DNA from: Sipunculus nudus
Taxonomy: Eukaryota; Annelida; Sipuncula; Golfingiida; Sipunculidae
NCBI GenBank assembly: GCA_026874595.1
Contig: CM049317.1
Span: 43,052,401-43,116,400 of the forward strand
Length of the DNA stretch: 64,000 nt
Reading direction: 5' to 3'
The translations under genes and the position numbers were made by a program. Shown in pieces: positions 9,676 to 23,241 of this stretch; within the stretch, counting starts at the first letter, position 1; each line of letters opens with the position of its first letter. The notes under the pieces were generated by a model. It was not told the DNA's origin, did not search any database, and saw only the letters and a program-made list of their open reading frames with translations.

Positions 9676-12600
9676 CACAGGCGAAATTAGAATCCAGGCA
9701 GATTTTAATTCCGCCTAAGCGAGATTGAAATTTTGATTTCGCCTTGGCCAGATTAAAATTTCAATCTCGCCTAGGCGGATTTAAAATCTGCCTAGGCAAG
9801 ATTGAAATTCTGATTCTGCCTAGGCAAGATTATGATTATATGTAGGATTTCAATCTCGCCTAGGCAGATTTTAAATCAGCCTAGGTGAGATTGAAATTCT
9901 GATTTTGCCTAGGCCAAATTAAAATCCTAGCTATAAATCTGCTTCATTCAATTCTTTGGTTTAATCATGCTGATTGTTTCGTAATAATTGCAATTTATTC
10001 TCACATTTGGTGTGGAAAGGTTAAACTGTTGAGAACTGTATATCTGAACATCTTAATGAATAGGACTATTTTAGGAATTTAAGATCTGCCCCAGCCAACA
10101 AGACGGAAATTTTGATTTTTCTTTGTTTTAAGTGTAAGTCTTACAGAAACTATGGATTTTGAAAGATTATAGTTTATTAAGAACACTATATTTTAATGAA
10201 CATAAAAAATAAATGGATTTTTATAATCACTGATGCTAAAGAATGCTTAACAGAAGTAATGGAGTCTTTTCTGACAGGTGGGTAAAATTTTTAAAAAATA
10301 CGTCTTGTTTGTTACTCTCAGAATATACATTTCCTAGTCTGTTTAATTCCCTCATTTATTTATAGGTTAATATTTGTAATTTTTCGCAGCTACACAATGT
10401 CCACATAAAAGAAATAGGGGAAAAAATACATCTCAACAATAAGGTTATTCTTAAGTAGATTAGTGTATTTCAGGATATTTTAAAATAAACTGTTTCTCTT
10501 GGTAACATCTAAACTATAATATTCAGATATTCTCATGTAAACTAGTGTATTTCAGGATATCCGAAAGTGAACTGGTTGACTTCTGGATTTCCCAATGTGA
10601 ACTAGTGTACATTGGAATATTCACATCTCAACCGTGACTAGCCCCATCTCAACCGTTTAGATGGGAATTCCCATCTCAACTAGTTAAGTTCCGAACTCAA
10701 CTGGAAAATATTTAGTACACTACCAGTTTTACAGATTTGTACATTAACATATTTCATGGGGTTTTTTTTGTCTGCTAAAATCAAATTGCTATTAAAAAAT
10801 GTTAAAAAATAAAAGACAACTCCATTAAACCCATGAGTGTAATAATTCAGAATTTAATCTAAGCTCAAGTAACTTGTTTTAGGCACTAATATTATTATGT
10901 TATCGTTAAATATTAAGATTATACTTTTTAAGATATACATTATTATGAAGCAATCAGCATGAGTAAATCAAACAACTGAATGAAGCAGATTAATAGCTAG
11001 GATTTTAATATGGCCTAGGTGAAACAGAATTTCAATCTCGCCTAGGCAGATTTTAAATGCTTCTAGGCGAGATTGAAATCTGACATATACTCATAACAGG
11101 ATTTCAATCTCACCTAGATGGAATCAAAATTTCAATCTCACCTGGGCGGATTTTAAATCCATGATTAGCATGATTTTTTTTTTTTAAAATCCAATGTTAT
11201 CATTAAATATTAAGATCATACTTTTTCAGATAAACATTATTATAAAACAATCAGCAAGATTAAACCAAAACAAGGGACCCATGGGTCATGGCGCTCAGCT
11301 GTCACATGTGATAAAAAAATATGATTTAGAAATGAGGCACATGCTTGTTTTGTGTGGAAATAAATATAAGCTGTATTATGAGTTGTGGGTGTTTAGCTTA
11401 TGTATGATTTTGATAGTACCTTTGGAGACAGGGAAGAGGATTGATTTCATTTATTTTATTAACAAATGGAGTGCTATTGTCACACAGATTTTGACTTGGC
11501 CATATAACTTATAAGCAGAACATATAATATAAGAGTTTAACTATTTATTAAAAATAATTACAAATTGTCCCAAATATAATTTTTATTAAAAATAATAAGA
11601 GAATTGTATGATTTTTTAAAATAAAATACAACTGAAATGACTATTAAAATAATATCAAAGAATATATTCATGAATGCATTCATTAATACATTTTGAAAGT
11701 ATTTGCACTTGTATTCATATACTTTCATTTTTACCTGAATTCCCATTCTTATGCATGAAATTTTATAATGGAGTACATATTCATATTCATATTCAAATAC
11801 ATTTGCAAAGTATTCGCACCATGTCTGGTATTTATTCAGTTTTCACCAAACAATGATGTTGAGAATCCAGAATATACAAATTTCACACATTTAAATAATG
11901 ATCATAAGTACCTGGTTTAATGGCTTTTATTCATATTAAAAAAAATCAATGTAATATATTCATTTTGGACTAATTTCACATCAATGTACACAATAGACAC
12001 AGCAGGAATCTAGATTAATATTATCAACTGCATCTTTGTCTATCATTAATTTCCTTTGTATGATCCCTAATGATTAATAATGAATAATATGATTTATTTT
12101 TTTATCATTAAAATTGAACTGAAAAATACCATAGGTGACTGCATGGTGTTATTTGGAATACGTGACATTCTATCAATCTATACAAGATTCTTATATCATC
12201 AGTAACTGCAAGTTAATTTCCTGTTATTATCAACTAACAAATTCCTTTTCCATTTTTCTTTACTTTGTTATTAAAAACCAATAAAAATCTATTAATTTAT
12301 TGTTTATTGTTATGTTGTTAGTTAAAACTACTAGATGAGTTGGGTTGGACACCTGGATCAACTGTGGCTGGCCATAAGCTACCTGGCTGCCCCAGTGTAT
12401 GCCTCGCGTCAAGCGTGCATAATTTGATGAAAGGTCAACAAGGTCAACTTACAGGTGACTCAAGAGGGGCTGGGGAGAGCCAAAGTCTGACAGGGTCTCA
12501 TAAAAAACATTAATAAAAGCTACAATTTTTGGCCAATTTCTTTCAGCTTTCTAAACTACAAAGATGAAATCCTTATGTGTGCATGATATGAAAATTATAT

Positions 12601-14103
12601 CAACAGTGCTCACAGGAAACAAACGTGCCATGGTCAAAGTTGGGCAAAATTTAAGGTACTAATTTTATATTTATACTTATAACTTATAAAAATTCAGAAC
12701 TAATTTTTGGTATTCAATTGAATCTTGATAAAATAATGTTACATTCCTGACAAAAAATCTCTAGCTTCAGCGATCCTCTTGTTAAGGGAGTAAATATATT
12801 TCTTGATTTTTTACAAAGTGCATTATTTTTGGGCCCATAACTTAAAACAATTACGCAATACTGACATCATTTCTGGCATGTGCATAGACAATGTGTAGAA
12901 AAATATGTATATTATATATGATTAAAGTCAGATCAGTGGTTTTGATATTAGGCAGTCTTGAAGTGTAACAATGGGTTTTTAATGGATAAATGAAGTTTTT
13001 CATTAATATCTCGAAGGTATTAGGTCCTAGTGACCAAATTCTTGGCATGTGGGGGGGATTTTGGAGACATCTAATTGTATGCCAAATTTTAGGAACTGAG
13101 AGCTGAAGCTGGGGAGCTGAGCTCTTGCAAACTGCATAACACTAGCTTCATGTAAACAATATGTTACATGGTGCTTGAAAACTTGAATAAAATCTACAGT
13201 TTTTGATCAACTAGTTTCAAATTTTGATGTTAACAGACAAAATGCTAACAAAAACATGCTGTAAAAATTAAATCCACAGTACTTACAGGAAAAAAACGTG
13301 CCATGGTCAAATTTGGGCAAAATTGAAGGTACCAATTTTTTATTTTTGTTAACATTTAAAAAATTTAAAAGATTTTCATCTAATTTTGGGTATACAATTT
13401 ATTTTGATTAATTAAAGTTATATAACTGGAAAAAAGTCCATAGCTTTAACATGTTTTGTGTTAAGTGATCAAATATCTTTCCTGATTTTTTACAAAATGC
13501 ATTATGTTTGGGCCCATAACTTTTTTAAATTATATAATACAGACATAATTTCTGGCATGTACATAGGAACTATATAGGGGAATATTTATGGTAAATATGA
13601 GGAAAAACAGATAAGTAGTTTTGATATTAGGCAGTCCTGAAGTGTGAAAATAGGTTTTTAATAAAAAATTGAGGTTTTTCCTTAATTTCTCAAAGGAATG
13701 AAGTTGCAAAGACTCAGTTTTCGGCTTGGTAGGAGATCTTGGGGACATCTAACATTATGCCAAATTTTGGATTCCTAGGTCTTTCAAAACGTGCCACATC
13801 TACGGACGGACGGACAGACGACGGACAATGGACCACGACTATAGCTCAGATGACTTATAGTCAGCTGAGCTAAAAATGAATGAAGCAGATTAATAGCTTA
13901 GGCAAATTTTAAATCCGCCTAGGCAAGACTGAAATCCTACATATAATCAAGACAGGATTTTAATCTCGCCTAGGCGGAATCAAAATTTCAATCTCGCCTA
14001 GGAAGATTTTAAATCCGCCTAGGCCAGATTGAAATTTTAATCTTGCCTAGGCGAAATCAAAATTTCAATCTCGCCTACCGCCTGGATTCTAATTTCGCCT
14101 GTG
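9676..14103. mobile_element. Foldback/hAT-like element J, with nested insertion
   Basis: The ends are inverted: CACAGGCGAAATTAGAATCC at 9676 and its reverse complement ending at 14103. The flanks ACATATGT (9668-9675) and ACATATAT (14104-14111) suggest an 8-bp duplication with one mismatch, though the flank is TA-rich. Terminal arms (9676-9990; 13877-14103) are internally repetitive, made of CGCCTAGGCG-type palindromes alternating with GATTTTAAATC and GAGATTGAAAT. An extra right-arm copy at 10965-11165 and a direct repeat of the inner segment (10893-10960 against 11196-11267) show a duplicated right end. Element A (11270-13876) sits inside. No coding capacity seen. Confidence 0.75.
11270..13876 (+). 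mobile_element. Complete A element inserted in J
   Basis: The 5' end is ACAAGGGACCCATGGGTCAT, with the palindrome GACCCATGGGTC and then GCTCAGCTG. The 3' end is the hairpin TAGCTCAG...CAGCTGAGCTA followed by AAAA. CAGCTGAGC at the 3' end is the reverse complement of GCTCAGCTG at the 5' end. J sequence resumes at TGAATGAAGCAG (13877), which is continuous at about 10979 in the uninterrupted J copy, so the borders are directly visible. No target duplication is evident. The interior has two A modules (about 12590-13100 and 13250-13876). Confidence 0.82.
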
Positions 14104-15402
14104 ACATATATATATATATATATATTGGCAATTATGATATATATTTAAAACAAATATTTTTTATGGTTGCTTTGTCCTTAAGAAAATGTCATATATTATC
14201 ATTAGTGCTCCATGCCACTTAATTAAATAGGATCTTACACTTGGCTTTGGCAAAATATTCCTTTTAAAAAACATATTTGTACTCTTGTGTTATGTGTAAG
14301 CATGCAGGTATACATATTACTGATAGGGAAAAATACACAAGCTTGTTCCAAATACTCTTTTAATTGAATGAACTTCTTAGTATCTGAAATCAAAATTGCT
14401 TAGTCATACTGTTCATGTTTATCACCATGTTATGTACACAAAAAACTTGTTAAGAGACACACTGAACCGTAAATAAACCCCCTTAATTCAACTTCAATAC
14501 ATTTATAAGTAAATTTCTTGTTCAAGGTATCTTAACTGCATATTTACAATAAATGTAAACTAAAACTTTGGTTATTTTCATAATCAACAACAAAGCAGAA
14601 GTGGTTTTCCAACTCATTTCAAAGCTGGCTATTAACGATGATAATGCTGACGAGCTCTAAAGAACGTATTTCTGACATCCAACTGTCACCTGGCTCCATC
14701 ATAAACTTGTGTAACCTTTAAATAATAATCACAGATTATGACGTGTTCATCAGAGCTGGCCTATCACCATCAGCATAAACCCTGTATTCACTAAAACATT
14801 ATAGTAAATACGTGGTAATAACAGCACGCAGTGAACAAGGGACCCATGGGTCATGGCGCTCAGCTGAAGTTTGAAATATTTGTAAATGCAAAATATGCAA
14901 ACAATTCTATTGTAATGTTTTTCACATATATATAAGCATATGAGTAGCTAAGAGGAAAGGGGCCCTCCTACTTGGTTATAGTATAGTTCTAAATACATGA
15001 TTGCTAAACTACTACTCTGACAAGATTGTCATGAATGAAGAAAAACAGTAAATGTTTTGAGATACTGTGATGCATAACAATAATTTACAGATGGACAGGC
15101 AAGTGGACAGAATGGACTAATACCATTATTTCACTTTCAAGGGAATAATGCATTTAAGTTTAAATTAAAGCCTATTTTTTTAGCATATCCACTTTTTCCA
15201 TTAATAGTTTTTATTAGATTTATTTTTTTTATTTACAAGTTTTATAAATTTGTAATAAAAAAAAAATCTGAAAATATCAGCTAAAATATCAGAATTCTAA
15301 GTTGCAATCATTATTTATCAAGAGTGTAGCTCATATCAGGTCATATTATGCATACACATATATTTTATTATTTTTAAATCACAAATGTTTAAACTGAATT
15401 TA
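14104..15402. other. Intron, mostly unremarkable; solitary A/F 5' end at 14835
   Basis: AT microsatellite at 14106-14125. At 14835-14870 the 5' terminus ACAAGGGACCCATGGGTCAT with GCTCAGCTGA occurs without an adjacent matching 3' end. The rest is AT-rich with no gene seen. Confidence 0.5.
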
Positions 15403-16450
15403 AACTAGAATATCAGCAGAAGCTGACAAAAGCCCTCAGCCAAAAGAACAGTGTTAAGAGGTGGTAACAGTAACAAGTACTAAATATCTGTTCTCACATG
15501 GATGTATATCCGTACATGTCTCAGTTATAAATTTAAAATGGAGAGGTATGCACCATGATTCATAACAATCCACCAAATGCTTCCTGAAAAATAAGCTTCT
15601 AAGTTTTATTCTATTACAAGCTCTGTGACCTTGAAAAGTAGGTCAAGGTCACCCATCTTCGAACTTGACTTAGATTTTGTCGATATACATCTTCACCAAA
15701 GAAATAAAATTCCTATTGTGAATCCTTTTAGAGATATCCTGCTCACAAGGCCAAAATTGAAAAATTAAAGAAAAATTAATTAAAAATCAGAAATTGTAGG
15801 TGGCACCCCCAAACTTGGGCAGCAGTAAAAGACCATCAGTCCCTATGATCATAGTAAGTATTGTGAAAATCTACCCAATGGTTCATGAGAAATAAGCTTT
15901 CAAATGTTTTTTCTATAATCAGCTCTAAAACGTAGAAAAATAGGTCAAGGTCACCCATCTTCGAACTTGACCGAGATTTTGTCAATATACATCTTCACCA
16001 AAAAAAATAAAATTCCTACATTGAATCCTTTTAGAGTTATCCCGCTCACAAACCCAAAGTTGAAAAATCCAATAAAAATTCTTTAAAAATCAGAAATTGT
16101 AGGTGGCGCCACCAAACTTGTGTAGCAGGTACAGACTATCAGTCCCAATAATCATAGTAAGTTTTGTGAAAATCCACCAAATGGTTCCTGAGTAATAAGC
16201 ATCTAAGTGTTTTTCTATAATCGGCTCTAAAATGTAGAAAAATAGGTCAAGGTCAACCATCTTCTAACTTGACTGAGATTTTGTCGATATACATCTTTAC
16301 CGAGGAAATAAAATTCTGACGGTGAATCCTTTTCAAGATATCCCGCTCACTAGGTAAAAGTTAACGGACGCCGGACTGACGGATGGACGGATGGACGGAC
16401 AGCTTGGGTGACGACAATAGCCCATCAGCCTAAGGGCTGAGGGCTAAAAA
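15403..16450 (+). mobile_element. Complete B element
   Basis: Starts ACTAGAATATCAGCAGAAGC (palindrome CAGC-AGAA-GCTG) and carries GCCCTCAGCC at 15432-15441. Ends with hairpin TAGCCCATCAGCC...GGGCTGAGGGCTA and AAAA. GGCTGAGGGC is the exact reverse complement of the 5' stretch. Three internal modules of about 300 bp carry AGGTCAAGGTCACCCATCTT, and GGTGGCGCCACC lies at 16102. A GGACGGAC tract precedes the hairpin. Second copy: 35723-36412. Confidence 0.8.
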
Positions 16451-17836
16451 AAACTAGAATACTGGTAGTGGACAAGTGACAATGTGTATCCGCCGAAATC
16501 AGAGTGGGACGGGTGAAGTGAGGCATGGATTGAGTAACATGGGGAAATTAAGTGAGGTGTGTTGTATATTAGCATGGATGTCTGCAGCCGAAATGTGTAT
16601 GTAGGTTGTGCCACCTACCACAAAATCCAGAAAGCTATCAAAGTGGTATACAAATGCAAAGTCAAACCACTGCCGAGTGATTTTATCCCACGGCAGCCAA
16701 ACAGACGGACGCGGTGTAAAAATGGTTGCAGGTGGTGCCACCACCGTATGATAAAAGAGCTATGTGAGATCTATACACACGCAAAATTTTGGCCCAATTG
16801 GTCAGACGGTTCCAGAGATATGAGCTTGGATGTCTGCAGCGTAAATGTGAATGCAGGTGGCACCACCTGTCATAAAATCAAGAAAGCTATCCATGATGTA
16901 AAAACCTGCAAAATTTTAGGCAGATAAGTCAAACCAATGCAGAGATATGAGTGATTTTATCCCACGGAAGACAAACAGACGGACACTGTGCAAAAATGGT
17001 TGCAGTTGGCGCAACTAGTTTTGCATATGATAAAGAGCTAAGTGAGATTTATACACATGCAAAATTTTGGCCCAATCGGTCAAACAGTTGAAGAGATATA
17101 AGCCTGGATGTCTGCAACATAAACATAAATGTAGGTGGCGCCTCCTGTCATAAAACAAGAATGCTGTCAAGGATGTATAAACCTGCAAAATTTCAGGTGG
17201 AGAAGTGAAACCACTGTCGAGATATGAGTGATTTTATCCCAAGGCAGATGAACAGACGGATGCTGTGCAAAAATGGTTGCAGGTGGCGCCACCAGTTTTG
17301 CGTATGATAAAGAGCTATGTGAGATCTATACACATGCAAAATTTTGGCCCAATCGGTTTATCAATGAGATATGAGCTTGGATGTCTGAAGCGTAAACGTG
17401 AAAGTAGGTGGTGCCACCTGTCATAAAATCAAGAAAGCTGTCCAGGATGTATGCACATGCAAAATTTCAGGTGGATAAGTCCAACCAATGCAGAGATATG
17501 AGTAATTTTATCCAAAGGCAGATGAACAGATGGACGCTGTGCAAAAATGGTTGCAGGTGGCGCCACCATTTTTATGTATGTTATAAAGCGAAGGGCTACA
17601 TTTGTGCAAAATTTTTTCCGGATCGGTCAAACGGTTCCCCAGATATGGGTTAATGTGTCAAAACAGACCCACAGATGGACGGACTGTAGATAGGAAAGGT
17701 CAGAGTCAATACAAAATCGGGGCGTAGCAGTTCACATGTGACCCGAACATATTCCTGGGTGTCGTTAAATTCCGCCCAGTGGTTAATGAGGAGTTCTCCG
17801 GACACCTACACGGCGGCGGTGATGTCCGGCTAAAAA
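16451..17836 (+). mobile_element. C element with ~280-bp tandem modules
   Basis: Begins ACTAGAATACTGGTAGTGG directly after B. Modules repeat GGTGGCGCCACC, GATCTATACACATGCAAAAT and GAGATATGAG. Near the end is the palindrome TTCACATGTGAC, then a hairpin CCGGACA (17798-17804) / TGTCCGG (17823-17829), then CTAAAAA. The 5' partner of the hairpin arm is not clear in this family. Other copies: 21232-22484 and 40620-42035. Confidence 0.72.
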
Positions 17837-18613
17837 CAGTATCTGCAAAACTCTGTTTTAGCGGATACAATAATGCCAAAACATGGCATCTTCAAGATTA
17901 TTTCTTGAATCACTATTGAAAAGTTTTGCACATTGGAGTTTTCAGTACATGCTTCATTTTATTCACCGAAATAAAAGATTCAGTGAATTTGATCAAATAA
18001 AAACATCTTTTCAAATAAAGTAAACACACTGTTAGTTGAATGAGGGACAAACAATATCATTGTGCTAATTACTTTCTCAGCTATGATTTATTACTCGAAT
18101 TAATAGTCAATTTTCACCTGGTGAAGCTTTTACTCTTCTGAAGTAAGGAATTACTTATTTGATGAACATCCACACTTTCATAGCAAAACCCAATTTTGTT
18201 GACACAATTAAATGTGCACTTTAATCCTTAGCAGAGGAGAAGCCTGCTAGTAGTGGCCAAGCTGAACCAAGGCAAGCTGCCTGGAGGGGGGTTACATAAT
18301 ACAAGTGAAGGCTGTACTGTTGGGTGGGCTAGATGTAAACAACATTTGACATGGTGTATTTAAACTTGAATAAAAGCTGCTCTTTTCAATCTATTCCTTT
18401 GAAATAGATTCTAAAAGATTAAATTCTTATGTATATATGCTGTGAAAATTAAATCAACAGTGCTTACAGGGAAAAAGGTGCCGTTGCCAAAGTTGGACAA
18501 AATTTAAGGTATAGATTTTTTATTTATGCTAATAACTTGAAAAATTTGCAAAATTCAGATCTAATTTTAGGTAAACAATTGAATCTTGATTAAATAAAGT
18601 TATATCCCTTAAA
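17837..18613 (+). mobile_element. A-related fragment
   Basis: 18005-18613 is similar to 57605-58085 (shared GAGGGACAAACAATATCATT and AAGCTGCCTGGAG). It is cut at 18614 by the start of an E 5' end. 17837-18004 is unassigned. Confidence 0.6.
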
Positions 18614-18790
18614 ACAAGGCCTACAGGCCTAATGCCAACCAGTGCATTGGGAAATACACCAGGTATAATGCTTCAATGCTGGACCATGACTTCTCATGTA
18701 TATGACCAATGCAGGTACTAAAGATTTTGAATTAGAAACAATTACACAAACATCACTTCTGAAATTCTGGCATGGATGCACACAACACAA
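18614..18790 (+). mobile_element. E/G element 5' end fragment
   Basis: Starts ACAAGGCCTACAGGCCTAAT (inverted AGGCCT). The same 5' end is at 21060, 34629 and 52959. It is interrupted by a D element. Confidence 0.7.
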
Positions 18791-20817
18791 CTAGACATTT
18801 CTTGGCACCGCAGGTGCCAGACTATCCCCAGACATAGTAGCCCCCCCCCCCTTTAAGAATAGACCCCATTTTTAGCAGCATATACTGACACTTGGCATAT
18901 TCATTGTTTCTTCCATCTATCAATCCACAATCTTGTTGAAGATGTTGGTCCTGTGACCTTGATCTTTTTAAAGATGTGTCCTGTGACCTTGACCTTTGAC
19001 CTCATGACCCCAAAATCAATTTGGGTCTTGCTTTTCCAATGGGACATATACAAGTCAAGTTTGAAATCTATACATCAATGAAGCAGGAATTATCATCCAG
19101 AAACTAATTTTTGGACAGATGGCTCCTGTCACCTTAACCTTTGACCTTGTGACCTCAAATTTGATAGGGTTCTTCCTCTCTTGGTAGGTGAACTATATGT
19201 ACAAGATGAAAGACATGAAATGAAATGTTTGGCTGAAAATGCATCCACATCTATTTAAAGATGTGTCCTGTGACCTTGACCTTTGACCTCATGAGCCCAA
19301 AATCAATTCTGGTCTTGCTTTTCCAATGGAACATATACAAGTCAAGTTTGAAATCCATACATCAATAAAAGCAGGAATTATCATCCAGAAACTAATTTTT
19401 GGACAGATGGCTCCTGTGACCTTCATCTTTGACCTTGTGACCTCAAAATTGATAGGGGTCTTCTACTCTTTGCAGGTGAACTATATGTGCAAGATGAAAG
19501 ATCTGAGATGAATTGTTTGGCTGAAAATGCATCCACCATCTTTTTAAAGAGGTTTCCTGTGACCTTGACCTTTGACCTCATGACCCCAAAATCAATTCTG
19601 GTCTATCTTTTCCAATGGGTCAAATACAAGTCAAGTTTGAAATCCATACATCACTCAAAGAAGAAATTATCACCCAGAATCTAATTTTTGGACAGATGGC
19701 TCCTGTGACCTTCACCTTTGACCTCAAAATTGATAGGGTTCTTTCTCTCTTGGCAGGTGAGCTATATGTGCAAGATGAAAGATCTGAGATAAAATGTTTG
19801 GCTGAAAATGTATCCACATCTTTTTAAAGATGTGTCCTGTGACCCTCTACCTTTGACCTCATGACCCCAAAATCAATTTGGGTCTTGCTTTTTGAATGGG
19901 ACATATATAAGTCAAGTTTGAAATCAATACATCAATAAAAGCAGGAATTATCATCCAGAAACTAATTTTTGGACAGATAGCTCCTGTGGCCTTGACCTTT
20001 GACCTTGTGACCCCAAAATTGATATGGATCATAAACTATTGGCAAGTGAGCTATATATTCAAGATGGAAGACCTGGGATGAAAGTTTGGCTTAAAATGCA
20101 TGGCTTAAAATGCATCCACAGTATCTTTTAAGATGTGAGTCCAGTGACCTTGACCTTTGACCTCATGACCCTAGAACCTATAGGGTTCTTACTTTAGTGG
20201 TGGGCCATACATAAGTCACGTTTGAAATCCATATGGCTATCAACACTGGAGATATCATAAGAGGTGTGTGATTTTCACCAAATATGGACACATTAAAGGT
20301 CAAGGACACTCATGGTAAAGGTCATGACCCAAATGTAAACAGACCTCATCCCATAACCCATTTCTCTACATGTGCATAATATGAAAGAAATCTGCCCATT
20401 AGTTTTTGACTTATAATGCTTACAGTACTGTTAAGTGGCAATTATGGGGGTATTAAAAGGCGCAAAAAACAAGAAAAGGATAATAGGTGGCGCCACCAGT
20501 TTCCGGTATATCACAAGGCTATCCAAGATCTTCGGTCACCTTGATTTTTGGACCAGTCCATGCAAGCTTACTTGAGATATTTAAGAATTTGTGTTATTTT
20601 CAGCAAAAATGGACCTATTCAAGGTCAAGGTCACTCTCCTAGCATAGGTCATAACCCCATTTTAAATAGGCTTCGTCCCCTCACCTATATCTATACAAAT
20701 GTAAAGTTTGAAAAAGATCAGTGATATATTTTTTGAGTTATCCTGCTCACAAGGTTTTTCTGCGATGGGACCGTCGTGAAACCATAGTATCCATGACTTT
20801 GTCCGGGGATACAATTA
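18791..20817 (+). mobile_element. D element with nuclear-receptor-like repeats
   Basis: The 5' end has CTAGACATTTCTTGGCACC, the inverted repeat GGCACC-GCA-GGTGCC, then TATCCCCAGACA. A poly-C tract follows. The 3' end is a hairpin with GGGGATAC near 20810. The interior is tandem ~145-bp modules containing TGACCTTGACCTTTGACCTC, with GGTGGCGCCACC at 20486. Compare the better preserved copy 28836-30850. Confidence 0.75.
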
Positions 20818-21059
20818 TCAAGATATTGGAGGTTTTGTATTACATTTTAGAATATTCTGGGGGGTACCATAGCTCAGAGGATATAGGTTGCAGTGACCTA
20901 ATTTCAGGTTTCCAAGGAGATTAAATTTATTGACCTCCCTGGATAGTCCAGCAGTTACGATTTGTGACCTGCTGGCTAACAGATGGCCGGACGGACGACG
21001 GACAAAGCGCAATTCCTATACCTCAGTTGACTTACAGTCAGCTGAGCTAAAAAAAAAAA
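20818..21059 (+). mobile_element. F element 3' fragment
   Basis: Contains GGGGGGTACCATAGCTCAG and GATTTGTGACCTGCTGGCTA. Ends with the hairpin arm GTCAGCTGAGCT and a run of A at 21048-21060. Confidence 0.7.
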
Positions 21060-23241
21060 ACAAGGCCTACAGGCCTAATGCGAACCTGTGCAAAGTTTAG
21101 GAGTATGAATGGAGGTTTATTATTAAAATTTAATATTGATCCTCCTAAGTCCTGCATATCTACCTTTGTCATTATGATTTCAGCAAAATGGACGTTTCTG
21201 ACCTGCAAGTTTTGGGCTAGGATATTTTAAAACCAGAATATGGGTAGTCAACAAGCCACTATGTGTATCTGCAGAAATCTGAGTGGGACGGGTGAAGTGA
21301 GGCATGGATTAAGTGGCAAGGGGAATACAGCGTGGTGTGTTGCATATTAGCATGGATGTCTGCAGCTTAAACGTGAATGTAGGTGGTGCCACCTGTCATA
21401 AAATCGAGAAAATTGTCCAGGATGTATAAACCTGCAAAATTTCAGGTGGATAAGTCAAACCACTGCTGAGATATGAGTGATTTTAACCTAAGGCAGATGA
21501 ACAGATGGACGCTGTGCATAAATGGTTGCAGGTGGCACCACCAGTTTTGCCTATGATGAAGAGCTATGTGAGATCTAGACACATGCAAAATTTTGGCCTA
21601 ATCTGTCAAACGGTTCCCGAGATATGAGCTTGAATGTCTGCAGAGTAAATGTGAATGTAGGTGGCGACACCTGTCATAAAATCAAGAAACCTGTCCAGGA
21701 TGTATAAAACTTCAAAATTTCAGGTGGATAAGTCAAACCACTGCTGAGATATGAGTAATATTATCCCAAGGCAGGTGAACAGATGGACGCTGTGCATAAA
21801 TGGTTGCAGGTGGCACCACCAGTTTTGCCTATGATGAAGAGCTATGTGAGATCTAGACACATGCAAAATTTAGGCCCTATCGGTCAAACGGTTCCCGAGA
21901 TATGAGCTTGGATGTCTGCAGAGTAAATGTGAATGTAGGTGGCGCCACCTGTCATAAAATCAAGAAAGCTGTCCAGGATGTATAAACCTGCAAAATTTCA
22001 GGTGGATAAGTCAAACCACTGCTGAGTTATGAGTAATATTATCCCAAGGCAGATGAACAAATGGACGCTGTGCAAAAATGGTTGCAGGTGGCGCCACCAT
22101 TTTTATTGTATGTTATAAAGCTATCAAAGGGCTACATTTGTGCAAAATATTTAGCCTGATCGGTCAAACGGTTTCCGAGATATGTGGGTTTATGTGTGGA
22201 AACAGACACACAAATGGACACTGGGCAGCAAGGAAAGGTCAGATGTCAACCAAAAATGAAGGCACAGCAGTTCACATGTGACCTGATGATAAACCCGATT
22301 TGCTTAAAATGCAACCCAAATTTTTTTCAAACAGTTGAAAGATATAGTTCCAATAATCTGGGAATTCTGCATCTAAACATTGTATCCAGACGTCTAGACG
22401 CTGTGTCTAGATGTCTAGACACATTGTCAAGAACCCCCCCCCCCCCCCCCCCGCCAGGTCAGTTGCCATGGTGATGTCTGGACCCCACCTGTTTGTACTG
22501 AGTGACCTCTTGACTTGGCTGCATGAAGTCAAATCTGTTTTCAAATACAGAAGCCTTTTTCAATTGGCTACAATGCTTTTTTAAAACTGTATTTACCCAA
22601 TATATTCTTATAAAACTGGCAGAACCCTACCATAGAATAATTCTTGTAAAGTTTAAACCAATCAGCTGAACAGTTTCATCATAAATCAGTGTATAAGCTA
22701 GAAGAGTTTAAAATTACATTTTCGCTTGTAAAAAACACATCAATATAGGTGGCGCCACCAATATCTCAAAATCAGATATGACATATGTGACAAACATTGG
22801 TAAAAAATTTGGTCATAATAGCTCTAGCCGTTTCTGAGATTTTAATTTTAGTGTGCTTTTTTGGACAGATGACTAAGTTCAACCTCCTGTAACTCAGCCA
22901 AAAATCTCCGAACTGGAACCATTTGAACAAACTTGAGAGATATTGTTCCAGAGATCATTTCTGTGAAATATTGTACAATTTGGCTGGACAGTTTCAGAGA
23001 AGAAGATTTTTAAAGGTTTTTAAGCTTTTTCTCTATAAAATCTAAATTAATGCAGATACCCAATAATAAGCTCCAGGCCACCAAGTTTCACATGTGACGA
23101 ATTCTTACATGTAATTTGGAGCTGCTAGCTCCGACAGTTTTCTGACTTACAGCCATGGACGGCGGAAAGCCAGCCCTGGACGGCGGACGGCGGATGGACG
23201 ACTCTGCGCCATCGCATAAGCTCACAGGTTCGCTAAAAAAA
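21060..23241 (+). mobile_element. E/G element, complete ends, with nested C
   Basis: The 5' end is ACAAGGCCTACAGGCCTAAT followed by GCGAACCTGTG. The 3' end is CACAGGTTCGC followed by TAAAAA. The last two 11-mers are exact reverse complements, which joins the former E and G pieces into one element. A C element occupies about 21232-22484. A GGACGGCGGACGG tract precedes the 3' end. GGTGGCGCCACC is at 22748. Confidence 0.75.
21232..22484 (+). mobile_element. C element nested in E/G
   Basis: Starts CCAGAATATGGGTAGTC and ends near GGTGATGTCTGGAC, a decayed form of the C hairpin. GGTGGCGCCACC lies at 21938 and 22087, with diverged forms at about 21379, 21531, 21661 and 21810. A poly-C tract is at 22435-22452, preceded by a stacked GTCTAGAC palindrome at 22390-22420. 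Confidence 0.65.

Noticed and set aside
9606-9728. Frames with poly-Val/Tyr/Ile over TG/TA repeats (also 59882-60070, 62166-62380)
   Set aside because: Translations of microsatellites.
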